Shown here: positions 1-9,369 of the stretch, piece after piece
Layout: every line of letters begins with the position of its first letter
Numbering within the stretch: the stretch's first letter is position 1
Assembly: GCA_963696025.1 (NCBI GenBank)
Contig: CAVOII010000006.1
Location: forward strand, 310,001-374,000
Source: JABCYV01 sp963696025
Lineage (GTDB): Bacteria; Acidobacteriota; Terriglobia; Terriglobales; Acidobacteriaceae
Reading direction: 5' to 3'
Length of the DNA stretch: 64,000 bases
Made by a program: the position numbers and the translations under genes
The notes under the pieces: generated by a model
Told to the model about the DNA's origin: nothing
The model's database searches: none
The model's input: the letters and a program-made list of their open reading frames with translations, nothing else

Positions 1-22
1 ACATCGAAGTTCTCCCCCTTCG

Positions 23-52
23 TTGACTTCGCCTCCGCAGCACTCCTAACAT
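23..52 (+). promoter_or_regulatory. Sigma70-like promoter of first kinase
   Basis: TTGACT at 23-28 and TAACAT at 47-52 are separated by 18 bases. The same TTGACT box, with a 17-base spacer and a weaker -10, lies upstream of the kinase genes that start at 13446 and 34082, which supports a real shared promoter. Transcription would start about 25 bases before the TTG start codon. Confidence 0.5.
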
Positions 53-81
53 GGTCGCGCACGGAGCAGGCCTTTTCCTCA

Positions 82-2592
82 TTGATCGGTCAGACCATCT
101 CGCGCTACCGCATCGTCGAGAAGCTCGGCGGTGGTGGTATGGGCGTGGTCTACAAGGCCGAGGATACCGAGCTAGGTCGTTTCGTTGCGCTCAAGTTCCT
201 ACCTGATGACGTTTCCCGAGACCCGCAAGCCTTGGAACGTTTCCGGCGTGAAGCTCGTGCCGCCTCCGCGCTCAACCATCCCAACATCTGCACGATTTAC
301 GACATCGGCAAGAGTGGCGACCAGTCCTACATCGCCATGGAGTTTCTGGACGGCCAGACCCTAAAGCACATGATCGGCAACCGTCCCATGGAGTTGGAAA
401 CGCTGCTCTCAGTCGGAATCGAAGTCGCCGACGCGCTCGACGCTGCTCACTCCCAAGGCATCGTCCACCGCGATATCAAGCCAGCGAATATTTTCGTGAC
501 CAAGCGCGGCCACGCCAAGATTCTGGATTTTGGACTGGCGAAGGTTGCGCCCTCGACCAGTTCGTCTAGCCAGATTGCGGTTCTCAACACCCAGACGGGT
601 TCGGTGGGCGAGCAGCATCTGACCAGTCCGGGCACGATGGTAGGAACAGTGGCTTATATGTCGCCGGAGCAGGTGCGGGCGAAGGAGCTGGATACCCGCA
701 CCGACCTGTTCTCCTTCGGCGCGGTATTGTACGAGATGGCGACGGGAGCATTGCCATTTCATGGCGAAAGTTCGGGAGTCATCTTCAAAGCCATACTCGA
801 TTCTGTTCCACCGCCTCCGATTCGTTTCAATCGTGGTCTGCCAGCAGAATTGGAAAGGATCATCTACAAGGCTCTGGAAAAGGACAGGAGTCTACGCTAC
901 CAGCACGCCTCGGACATTCGCACCGATCTCCAACGGTTAAAGCGCGATACCGACACAGGACGCACAGCTGCAGTTCCCGCCGCGTCTTCGCCTGATGTTG
1001 CTCAAGGGGCCACGTTCTCGCCAATGGCATCTACGGGCACTATCCCAATGGCTAGCGGGGACGCAAGTTCCGATACCCAAGTCGTAGTTGGGCTGTTCGC
1101 ACGGCACAAGAGGGCCTTCTTGACGGGTGCTGCGGCGGCCATACTGATTTTGGCTGCCCTCAGCTACGGGGCGTACCGCTGGCTTTCGCCCGGTTCAGGC
1201 TCCACCATCAACTCTCTTGCCGTGCTTCCCTTCACCAATGTGAGTGGAGACGCAAATTCGGATTACTTGAGCGACGGCATCACGGAATCGTTGATTGCTA
1301 ACCTCACCCATGTACCCGAACTGAAGGTGAAGTCGCGTAACTCTGTCTTCCGCTACAAAGGGAAGGATGTTGATGTGCAGAAGGTGGGCGATGAACTCGG
1401 CGTGTCGGCGCTGGTGAGCGGACGAGTGACGCCGCACGGAGACAACGTGGAAGTGAGTACTGAGCTGACCGATGTTCGGGACAACACCGAAATCTGGGGG
1501 CAGCACTACAGCAATAAAACCGCAAACGTCATCTCGTTGCAGCAGCAGATCGCGGGCGATCTCGCCGAAAAATTGCGTTCCAAGCTCAGCATTTCAGAGA
1601 AACAGCAGGTCACCAAACAGGGCACACAAAGTCCAGAGGCCTATCAGCTGTTTTTGAAGGGGCGTTACTCGTGGAATAAGCGGACTGTTACCGACCTTGA
1701 GGCCGCAATCTCCTATTTCAATCAAGCCATCGCCAGAGACCCCGGCTACGCGCTCGCGTACTCAGGCCTCGCGGATGTATATAGCGTTTTGTCGTACTAT
1801 GGGGGCACCCCCAGCGAAAACTATCCAAAGTCGAATGCCGCCGCCCGCAAGGCACTGGAGTTGGACGCGACCTTGGCTCGTCCCCATGCCGTTCTGGGCA
1901 GCAGCGAGATGGAGTATGACTGGGATTTTGCCGGAGGCGAGGCTGAGTACAAAAAGGCCTTCCAACTCGACCCCAGTGATGCCACGGCCCACCAGTGGTA
2001 CGCACAAGATATTGCTTGGATCGGTGGCAGACCACAGGAAGCCATGGCGGAAATCAATCGCGCCCACCAGCTCGATCCGCTGTCACCGATCATCAGCTTG
2101 CAGGTCGGACAAATTCACGTCATAGCACGACAGTACGATGAGGCTATCGCCATCTGCCAGAAATTGAAGAATGAGAACCCTACATTCGCGGTGGTGCATG
2201 TTTGCTTAGCCGAGGCCTATTGGGGGAAACGCATGTACCCGCAGGTAATCGAAGAATGGAAGGCCTTTGCCCAGCTCTCCGGCGACCGAAACCAATCTGA
2301 TTTCGCCGCTGCCATGGAGCAAGGATTTCGCTCAGCGGGCTGGAAGCGTGCTCTCGGCAAAGGCATTGAAGTCCGGCAAGCGCAACGCAAGACCGCCTAC
2401 TCGTCTGCTTTCAACCTTGCCCGTCTCTGTGCCGACTTGGGAAACAAAGATCAGGCCTTCCGGTGGCTCAATACCGCTTATCAGGAGCGTGATTGGCAAC
2501 TCGTTCGCTTGAACACTGACTTCTTACTCGATCCCCTGCGATCCGACCCGCGACTTGCCGCGCTGGTGCGGAAGGTGGGACTGCCACAGTAG
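82..2592 (+). CDS. Membrane Ser/Thr kinase with TolB-like and TPR output
   Basis: An 836-residue Hanks-type kinase. The N-terminal cytoplasmic kinase domain (about 9-280) has the glycine loop LGGGGMGVV, lysine K38 in VALKF, the HRD aspartate at 131 and DFG at 149-151. A proline/serine linker leads to one membrane segment at about 343-363. The part beyond begins with a TolB-like domain (SLAVLPFTNVSGD, about 374-500), followed by TPR-type helical repeats to the C terminus, likely outside the membrane. The start is TTG: it lies exactly where paralogues start with ATG, and the only nearby upstream ATG is in another frame. This architecture is common in acidobacteria. Substrate and signal are unknown. 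Confidence 0.9.
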   Translation: MIGQTISRYRIVEKLGGGGMGVVYKAEDTELGRFVALKFLPDDVSRDPQALERFRREARAASALNHPNICTIYDIGKSGDQSYIAMEFLDGQTLKHMIGNRPMELETLLSVGIEVADALDAAHSQGIVHRDIKPANIFVTKRGHAKILDFGLAKVAPSTSSSSQIAVLNTQTGSVGEQHLTSPGTMVGTVAYMSPEQVRAKELDTRTDLFSFGAVLYEMATGALPFHGESSGVIFKAILDSVPPPPIRFNRGLPAELERIIYKALEKDRSLRYQHASDIRTDLQRLKRDTDTGRTAAVPAASSPDVAQGATFSPMASTGTIPMASGDASSDTQVVVGLFARHKRAFLTGAAAAILILAALSYGAYRWLSPGSGSTINSLAVLPFTNVSGDANSDYLSDGITESLIANLTHVPELKVKSRNSVFRYKGKDVDVQKVGDELGVSALVSGRVTPHGDNVEVSTELTDVRDNTEIWGQHYSNKTANVISLQQQIAGDLAEKLRSKLSISEKQQVTKQGTQSPEAYQLFLKGRYSWNKRTVTDLEAAISYFNQAIARDPGYALAYSGLADVYSVLSYYGGTPSENYPKSNAAARKALELDATLARPHAVLGSSEMEYDWDFAGGEAEYKKAFQLDPSDATAHQWYAQDIAWIGGRPQEAMAEINRAHQLDPLSPIISLQVGQIHVIARQYDEAIAICQKLKNENPTFAVVHVCLAEAYWGKRMYPQVIEEWKAFAQLSGDRNQSDFAAAMEQGFRSAGWKRALGKGIEVRQAQRKTAYSSAFNLARLCADLGNKDQAFRWLNTAYQERDWQLVRLNTDFLLDPLRSDPRLAALVRKVGLPQ

Positions 2593-2606
2593 CGAATGCC
2601 ACCCGA

Positions 2607-2690
2607 GCTTTCCTCACCCTCTGGAAAGACGCCGACCCCGACATTCCCATCCTGAAAGAAGCCAAAGCCGAGTCCGGGAAGTTGCAATAG
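2607..2690 (+). pseudogene. Orphan kinase C-terminal tail, copy 1
   Basis: Behind the stop of the first kinase, in a different frame, the DNA encodes a tail reading WKDADPDIPILKEAKAES then GKLQ and a stop. This is the extreme C terminus of the TPR kinases ending at 10486 and 31083. The kinase just upstream has its own unrelated C terminus, so this is a leftover from recombination between paralogues rather than part of it. It has no start codon. Confidence 0.75.
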
Positions 2691-2771
2691 CCCGTTATCC
2701 TCTTTATGTGCTGCGATTGACGTTTCGCTGCTGTCCGACCTAACATTCCCGCCAATGGCACTTCTTCCCAA

Positions 2772-5441
2772 CTTGTTGGGCAGACCATCTCGCACTACCG
2801 CGTCCTCGAAAAGCTAGGGGGCGGCGGCATGGGCGTGGTGTACAAGGCTGAGGACACCGAGCTTGGGCGGTTCGTCGCCTTGAAGTTCCTGCCCGCAGAT
2901 GTAGCACAAGACCCGCAGGCGCTCGAACGCTTTCGCCGTGAGGCGCGTGCCGCTTCTGCGTTAAACCATCTTAACATCTGCACGATCCATGAGATCGGAA
3001 AGCAGGACGGTCAGCCGTTCATCGTCATGGAGTATCTGGAAGGGATGACCCTGAAACACCGGGTTGGCGGGAAACCTTTGGAAATCGAGACAGTGCTGTC
3101 GCTCGGCATCGAGATCGCCGACGCGCTCGATGCCGCACACTCTGCGGGCATCGTCCACCGGGACATTAAGCCAGCGAACATCTTCGTCACTAAGCGCGGG
3201 CACGCGAAGGTCCTCGATTTCGGGTTGGCGAAAGTTGTGCCCGTTCTAAGCAAGGTGGGGGGAGCGGAGGCGGCGGCACAATCGACTGTGACGCTGGAAG
3301 AGCATCTGACCAGTCCGGGGCAGGCGGTGGGAACCATCGCCTATATGTCGCCGGAGCAAATCCGCGCCAAGGAATTGGATGCCCGCTCCGACCTGTTTTC
3401 GTTCGGGGCTGTGCTGTACGAGATGGGGACTGGGGCCTTGCCGTTCCGTGGTGAAAGCTCAGGGGTCATCTTCAAAGCCATTCTGGACGCGGCACCCACG
3501 CCAGCGGTGCGGCTGAATCCCGACGTGCCTTCCGACTTAGAGCGGCTAGTCGCGAAGTGTCTGGAGAAGGATCGCAACCTGCGCTATCAGCACGCCTCGG
3601 AGATAAGAACTGACCTTCAACGGCTGAAGCGGGACACCGAGAGCGGGAAGAGCGCAGTTACAATGGTTGCTGCTCCAATTAGTCGGAAGCGGAACGGATG
3701 GGTTGGGGTCGGGATTCTCTTGATTCTAGGGGCGGCAGCCGCATTGGGTATTTACACCTACCTTGTACCGAAACCAGAGCCGTTTCAGCGAATCGAAATC
3801 ACACAACTGACAACTGTCGGGAAAGTGAAGACCGCCGCAATCTCGCCGGACGGCAGATATGTGGCGTACGCAATGGGTGAAGTTCTCCCGTTCGCTTCGT
3901 ACGGAAGACGATCTGAGGAAAGCCTTTGGGTTCGTCAAGTCGCGGGCGGGGAGGTGCAGGTGGCTCCGCCCGCAGACGTGAGCTACGTTGGTCTCACCTA
4001 CTCCCATGATGGTGATTTCCTCTATGCGGTAAGGTCTGAGGGTAAGGACACTGGGCTTCGCTTCCTTTACAAGGTACCCGTGCTCGGAGGGGCGGCGAAA
4101 AGGCTAATTGATGACGTAGACAGTAAAGTGACGCTTTCCCCGGATGGGAGGCGGTTGGCTTTCGTAAGGAATGATCAAGAGAAGAGCCAGACAGCACTTG
4201 TGGTGGCAAACGAGGATGGCAGCGGGGAGAAAGAACTCGCGGTGCGTAAGTGGCCCAGCTGGTTCGAGTTTGTTAGCTGGTCGCCCAACGGAAAGACGAT
4301 TGCAACAGTTGCTCTTAACAGCGAATCCGGCGTGACGTATACAAGTCCCGCAGAGATATCCGTTGATAGCGGACTTGAACATCCTCTTACCAACAAACGA
4401 TGGGCTCTCGTTTAGGACTTGGCGTGGGTATCAGACGGACACGGGCTGATCTTGAATACGATCGAACAAGCTGGCGGATTTCCGCAGCTTACGTATCTCT
4501 CCTACGGGAAGCGGAATATCCGCAGGATCACAAGTGACCCAAATGACTATGAAGGGATCAGTCTAACCGCTGACGCTGGTCTTTTTGCGAGTACCCAAGG
4601 GAAGCTCACGTTCGATGTTTGGGTCGCACCCTTTGCTCAAGCGGATAGTGCCAAATCCATCACATCCGGTGGTCGTTCGGAACAAGAGACATGGAGCCCG
4701 GATGGAAGGATCGTGTATGACAAATTTGGGGCTGGGGGTGAATCGGACATTTGGCTGATGGAGCCCGATGGCAAGGGGAGGCAATTGACCGTCAACGCTG
4801 GGGTGTGGAACCGGGCACCCCGTGTCTCCAAAGATGGTCGTTACATCGTTTTCGTCTCGACTCGAACAGGGAGTCCCCATATTTGGCGAATGGATACTGA
4901 CGGCAACAATGCCATTCAATTGACAAACAGCCCACTGGACTCTTTGTGGTTCAGTTCTCTGGATTGCACTCCAGACGGGAAATGGGTGGTCTACAGCAAG
5001 TTCGGAGCGGACACAGGAATCTGGAAGGTTCCGATAGAAGGCGGCGAGCCTGTGCGGCTTAACAATACACATGAAGCAGTAAACCCGTCTGTATCACATG
5101 ACGGAAAGATGCTGGCGTATTCCTACCGAGACTGGACGGTAACGCCAATAAACGGAGTGGCGGTAATGTGGCTGGACGGAATCACACCGCCGAAGCGTTT
5201 CGACATTTCCAGCGATGCCGTTCGGTGGACACTGGACAGCCGTTCGTTGCTATACGTCAAGAATGAAGGAAGTGTCTCGAACATCTGGAGCCAGCCGATT
5301 TCCGGCGAACCGCCGAAACAGATCAGTCATTTCAACAGGCTATTGATCGGTAGCTTCGATCTTTCACCAGATGGCAAGCAACTCGTGATGGATCGCGGCA
5401 CAGCAAACCGGGACGTGGTGTTGATACGAGACGTCCGGTAG
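2772..5441 (+). pseudogene. Kinase with WD40-like propeller, interrupted by TAG
   Basis: A kinase domain (HRDIKPANIF, DFGLAK) is followed by a membrane segment and a TolB-type PD40 beta-propeller of repeated SPDG-like strands. The reading frame is cut by an in-frame TAG at 4413-4415. Propeller coding resumes in the same frame at once (DLAWVSDGHGL), so one base change explains the break. The 5' end is also damaged: where paralogues start MIGQTISHYR, this copy reads LVGQTISHYR with CTT and GTT codons. The first in-frame ATG is at 2829, inside the ATP loop. If the TAG is not read through, the products would be a truncated kinase (2829-4415) and a separate propeller (4419-5441). Confidence 0.8.
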
Positions 5442-5494
5442 CCGACATTCCCATCCTGAAGCAAGCCAAAGCGGAGTACGCGAAGCTGCAATAG
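5442..5494 (+). pseudogene. Orphan kinase C-terminal tail, copy 2
   Basis: Directly after the TAG that ends the propeller, and in the same frame, the sequence encodes ADIPILKQAKAEYAKLQ and a stop. It is the same tail as in the TPR kinases and in the CadC-like regulator ending at 25010 (there with NIPILKQAKAEYAKLQ). The propeller protein does not need it, so it marks a recombination joint. Confidence 0.75.
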
Positions 5495-5570
5495 CACCCT
5501 CTTGTTTTGGATCAAGTTCTTGGGTGTAAACTTCCACCGTTTGTGCGAGCGAGGCTGAAGGTGCACGGGT

Positions 5571-6389
5571 ATGACTAAGAGAAACCACGTCTCTCCAGAA
5601 GCTCTAGATGCGAGCTTGCTGCCCAAGCAGCGCAAGCCTATCCCACATGCGTTCGTGCTTGACGCGATTTCTGCACTATCGCCGTACACCCGCTCGATGT
5701 TCGGCTGCCTTGCAATCTATGTAAAAGACAAAATCGTGTTGATCCTACGGGACAAGCCTAAGAGCACTGCGGATAACGGAGTATGGCTCGCCACTACCCA
5801 AGAACACCACCAGACCTTGCGGCGTGAGTTCCCGAACATGCGATCCATTCAAGTATTGGGCAAACGCGTAACGGGTTGGCAGGTCTTACCAGTCGATGCC
5901 CCTGATTTTGAATCAGCGGCATTGCGAGCATGCGAGCTTGTGCTGGCTGGAGACCCTCGGATCGGCAAAATTCCGGTCGCACGAACGTCGAAGTCCCGAT
6001 CAAAAGCGACTGGAAGATCGTCGAAGCAGATCAAAACCTCGAAAAAACACGGGAGCACGATTAACTTCGATAGTGTACGGAAGATCGGCTTGGCGTTGCC
6101 CGGCGTGGAGGAGAGCACAGCCTACGGGTCACCCGCGCTCAAGGTTCGCGGAAAACTTTTGGCATGTGTGCCTTCTCATCGTTCGGCTGAGCCGGCTTCG
6201 CTTGTGGTTCGTGTCGGCTTCGACGACCGCGCCGAACTGCTCGCAGCAGACCCGGATGTTTACTACGTGACCGACCACTATCTCAACTACACTTCCGTGC
6301 TGGTTCGCCTCTCCCGCGTCACACCTGATGTCCTGCGGGACTTGCTCGGCATGGCTCACAAGTTTGTGACCGCGAGGAGGGCACGATGA
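5571..6389 (+). CDS. TfoX-like plus MmcQ/YjbR-like protein
   Basis: A 272-residue soluble protein. The N-terminal half (RSMFGCLAIYVKDKIVLIL, about residues 43-62, then DNGVWLAT) resembles the TfoX/Sxy N-terminal fold. After a basic linker (about 128-160), the C-terminal half (IGLALPGVEESTAYGSPAL, later DPDVYYVTDHYLNYTSVLV) matches the MmcQ/YjbR family of CyaY-fold proteins. These are often called DNA-binding, but their role is poorly established. Its stop overlaps the ATG of the next gene (ATGA), so the two are probably cotranscribed. A possible -10 (GTGTAAACT) lies about 40 bases upstream. Confidence 0.7.
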   Translation: MTKRNHVSPEALDASLLPKQRKPIPHAFVLDAISALSPYTRSMFGCLAIYVKDKIVLILRDKPKSTADNGVWLATTQEHHQTLRREFPNMRSIQVLGKRVTGWQVLPVDAPDFESAALRACELVLAGDPRIGKIPVARTSKSRSKATGRSSKQIKTSKKHGSTINFDSVRKIGLALPGVEESTAYGSPALKVRGKLLACVPSHRSAEPASLVVRVGFDDRAELLAADPDVYYVTDHYLNYTSVLVRLSRVTPDVLRDLLGMAHKFVTARRAR

Positions 6390-6769
6390 ATCGAGAACGT
6401 GCGCTGAAGGTTGTGCTGGTCGTGGTGGGATTGCTGTTTTCGGCTGGCGTTTATCCCCTGATGGGCTCCTTATTGCATCCGGCTGGCTCGGATATGGGCG
6501 ACACCATGATGCTTAGCCTCTATGTTACGCTCGGTATTTTCTTGCTCATCGCGGTCCGAACTCCATCGGCGCATCGCAGCTTGATCGCCTTCGCAGCATG
6601 GTCAAGCTTCGCCCATGCCGTAGCAATGTCGATACTGGGACTCGAAATTCCGAACCAACGCGTAGGCTTTCTGGTCGGCTCGGCTGTGCTAGTCATCATC
6701 GGCGTAGTTCTGATCGCACTGGCTCCGGCGAAGCAGTCAGGCGAGCGGGTATCGGCAGCCGTTGTGTAG
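6386..6769 (+). CDS. Small four-helix membrane protein (DUF6632-like)
   Basis: 127 residues with four predicted membrane helices (about 8-27, 41-57, 66-85 and 92-113) and short charged ends. It resembles the small acidobacterial proteins that begin MNREKALKVVLV, of unknown function. Its ATG overlaps the stop of the preceding gene, so translation is likely coupled. Nothing in it suggests an enzyme. Confidence 0.65.
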   Translation: MNRERALKVVLVVVGLLFSAGVYPLMGSLLHPAGSDMGDTMMLSLYVTLGIFLLIAVRTPSAHRSLIAFAAWSSFAHAVAMSILGLEIPNQRVGFLVGSAVLVIIGVVLIALAPAKQSGERVSAAVV

Positions 6770-6780
6770 GAATTGGATAT

Positions 6781-6939
6781 ATGCCGACCACCGCGTGGGT
6801 CATCTTGCTTCTGGCGCTCGTGCTCGCTCCCATCCTCCTGATCCGCTTCTGCAAAAGGTGGGTAGCAGCCTTCAACTTGGCTGTTACGAACCGGATCACC
6901 AGCCGATTCGCCGCCCGCTTGCCCGGCCTAGTTGGTTAA
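6781..6939 (+). pseudogene. N-terminal stub of deazaflavin-dependent nitroreductase
   Basis: A 52-residue frame starting at ATG 6781. It has one membrane segment followed by FNLAVTNRITSRFAARLPG, which matches the beginning of DUF385 (F420-dependent nitroreductase) proteins. In that family this stretch leads into GFGVVTHVGRKSGR and the catalytic fold. Here the frame stops right after LPG, four bases from the end of the oppositely oriented DUF262 gene. Arrival of that gene probably removed the rest. Confidence 0.55.
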
Positions 6940-6943
6940 ATCA

Positions 6944-9091
6944 CTACCTGACACTCACGGCTTTATCATGCGCCGCCCCAAGTGTGAGGCTCCAATGCAT
7001 CGACACGTACTGAGTCATTTCCTTGGGATTCATCGGCTGGGTTGTGTTGCCGAGCCGAACGTAGAATGTGAACTGATCACCTTGCTCAACATAAACGGGT
7101 TTCGAGCTAGGCTCCACTCTTATGCGGCAAATATCCTTGCCCTCGACGACCCCAAAGGTGGTGTTCACAAACGGCACAAATTCCTTGCCGAGATGGTTTG
7201 CCAAAAGATGCGTCAGCTTTTGCTCGAAAGCGTCTCGATTGGGCTCTTTGGAGAAAGTGCCATAGTCGTTCTCTAGTCCGAGGATTTTCCCGTTTGGGCC
7301 CACTCCAATGAGCACTGTGCCGCCTTTCCCGTTCATCAACCCAGCAATGGACTTCAGGATAACGAACTCCAGTTCTTTATTCTTTGCGGCCTTTACGTAA
7401 TCCCATCGGAGTGAGGACTTGAACTCGGCGGTTTCACTCTCGCCAGCCGAGACGAGGGTCTTGACTTGCTGGTCAAACGGTTCGGGTTGTTCGCTATCAG
7501 TAAGCAAGGAACTAAGGAATGAATTAATATTCGCCGCAATCAACTTTCGACGCTCTGTAAGAAAGGCCTCATAGTTCTCTACGTCCCACAGCGCAGGATT
7601 GATGGGCACAAATTGCTGTGCCAGAGTCTTTGGGTATTTGGCTTTTACTTCGGGGAGATATTTTGAAGGCAGAGCATTCGACGCCCGTAGGTTTGCTTTT
7701 TTTGTGAGGAATGCGCGGTTCGCCAGTTCATTGATTAGCTTCTTGCCTTGAGACTCAGTGCTTTTATAACCGCTCTTCCGGAGAACCGACTGCGGGAAAA
7801 TGTGGTGATCTTCTAGGCCGTAGCTCTTCCCAACGTTGCTGTTGTACAGTTTTACGCCGGTGAACCAATCCACGGCTCCTAGGCTCCGTGCGACGACATA
7901 AGCAATGGGATAAAAGCGACTCTTGACGCCCTGACCTACTAAATCTTGCGCTTCCACCTTTATACGACCTCGCTGTTGCGTAATGTTACCTAGGAGCGAA
8001 GTGCGGATGTCTTCTGCTTGAAGTGCGTTCACATCAGCTTGCAGATTGGTGTCGGTGCTCAGGCTGTAACGACCCCACATCAGCGCCAAGTACATCCAAT
8101 AGAGGAACCAACGCTTCTCCCCGTCGTCCCTAAAAAGTCCGCTATGACGAGAGAGGTAAACAAGAATCGGAATGAGCACATATGGGCTGCTGAAACTTTC
8201 GCTGGAATCAATGAACGCGTCATTACGGAGAATGTTTACGAGATATTCAAGAATCTTCTCGCTCTGACCCCATGCATCTTGCAACACACCGCTTTGCACT
8301 TCATCGAATCCCGCTTCGAAATAGACGTTGCCCACTGCTACGGCGGAGATGCAACGAGTCAGAAATTCCAGTTTGAAGGAGAAGCCAGCGGCTTCAAAAT
8401 GTTCCTGCGCCGATCTAAGGGTCTGACGTGCTTCGGGCCAGCCCACACAGATTCGAGCAAGAGCAAGGTCGGCATTCGATAAAGCAGTGCCACTGGAGTT
8501 CACCAGATTAAAAATCTGTACGATCTCCTTGACGGGCTTTTCTGTGACCTCATCCAAGTGATACGTGTAAGCGCGAATTGCGTCTAGTTTGTTAAATCTC
8601 GGCAGGTGCTTGAGGTACAGGTCTCTCCGTTCTGGCGGTAGTTGGTCTAGCTCGGATAGCCATTGGCTGATGCCCTTTTTTAGAAACGGAGTGATCTCGA
8701 CCCAAAGAGGGTTGTCGGCCATTTTCGCCGCTTGGTAGAACTCGAATTCTTCTTCCGCTATGTTGAAATATAGATTGAAATAGAGGGTCTCGCCTTCGTA
8801 AAAAGCTGGAGGCTTCCCTTCAAAGAGTGTGTAAACACTGGTCAGCCGTTGCTGGCCGTCAAGAATCAGCCTCCAGTACGAGTTGTCCATTTGAGGAGCG
8901 AGCCCCCGAGATCGCTGGGGCTTGAAGGTTTTCCAGATCAAGAAATGCCCAGTGGGGTACGTTCTGTAGAGAGAACGAACGTATTCCTTTACTTTCTCGC
9001 GCTTCCAAACATACCCCCGTTGGAATTCTGGAAGAACAAGCGATCCGACTGAAATCTCCTTGATCAGGTCGTTGATCGACGGAGCGGCCAT
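6944..9091 (-). CDS. DUF262-HNH-AlbA_2 fusion, probable antiphage nuclease
   Basis: 715 residues in three parts. The DUF262 (GmrS-like, ParB-type fold) N-terminal domain shows LPEFQRGYVW at about 19-28 and the signature LDGQQRLTS at about 77-85, with the later conserved FNLVNSSGTALSNADLALA at about 194-212. An HNH/DUF1524-type motif, LEDHHIFPQS, lies near 428-437. The C terminus from about 550 (ETAEFKSSLRW, then GGTVLIGVGPNGKILGLEND) is an AlbA_2/Schlafen-type domain. GmrSD proteins are type IV restriction enzymes that cut modified phage DNA; AlbA_2 domains bind nucleic acid. A modification-dependent nuclease with an added nucleic-acid-binding module is the likely role, by inference. A GGGGG ribosome site precedes the ATG. 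It is a lone gene flanked by truncated genes on both sides, suggesting acquisition. Confidence 0.8.
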   Translation of the reverse strand: MAAPSINDLIKEISVGSLVLPEFQRGYVWKREKVKEYVRSLYRTYPTGHFLIWKTFKPQRSRGLAPQMDNSYWRLILDGQQRLTSVYTLFEGKPPAFYEGETLYFNLYFNIAEEEFEFYQAAKMADNPLWVEITPFLKKGISQWLSELDQLPPERRDLYLKHLPRFNKLDAIRAYTYHLDEVTEKPVKEIVQIFNLVNSSGTALSNADLALARICVGWPEARQTLRSAQEHFEAAGFSFKLEFLTRCISAVAVGNVYFEAGFDEVQSGVLQDAWGQSEKILEYLVNILRNDAFIDSSESFSSPYVLIPILVYLSRHSGLFRDDGEKRWFLYWMYLALMWGRYSLSTDTNLQADVNALQAEDIRTSLLGNITQQRGRIKVEAQDLVGQGVKSRFYPIAYVVARSLGAVDWFTGVKLYNSNVGKSYGLEDHHIFPQSVLRKSGYKSTESQGKKLINELANRAFLTKKANLRASNALPSKYLPEVKAKYPKTLAQQFVPINPALWDVENYEAFLTERRKLIAANINSFLSSLLTDSEQPEPFDQQVKTLVSAGESETAEFKSSLRWDYVKAAKNKELEFVILKSIAGLMNGKGGTVLIGVGPNGKILGLENDYGTFSKEPNRDAFEQKLTHLLANHLGKEFVPFVNTTFGVVEGKDICRIRVEPSSKPVYVEQGDQFTFYVRLGNTTQPMNPKEMTQYVSMHWSLTLGAAHDKAVSVR

Positions 9092-9227
9092 TCCATTCCC
9101 CCTTTAAAGATGCCCGAAATGCAATCTCGTTCTGGTTTGCAATCCCGACCCTTCCCGGAGCCGCCTTGGGTAGGCTTTCCGACAATCGACTGAGCAGTCA
9201 CCGGCGAAAATGGTCAGACTACGCTGT

Positions 9228-9369
9228 CAGCTCCCACACGGTTCCGCAGCCATACGGACCCCCGCAGGCGTTGCAGCTTGAATCACCAACTGAGTAGTGC
9301 CATATAGGTTCCCTACGGCATCCCGGGCCAACCCTCCGGAGGGGAATGCCCCGTCCGCTTCATCGAATC
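9228..9369 (-). pseudogene. GloVer-repeat protein remnant
   Basis: On the minus strand the frame reads DGAFPSGGLARDAVGNLYGT, the start of a GloVer tandem-repeat unit (typically GNLYGTTxxGG...GCGTVF). The next residues make sense only in a shifted frame, which reads CNACGGPYGCGTVWEL. So a repeat unit is present with a one-base frameshift. No start codon or signal peptide remains. Confidence 0.5.

Noticed and set aside
1195..2125. Several 60-140-codon open frames on both strands inside the first kinase gene
   Set aside because: All overlap a strong kinase/TPR coding frame and show Arg/Ser/Pro-rich composition typical of shadow frames in GC-rich DNA.
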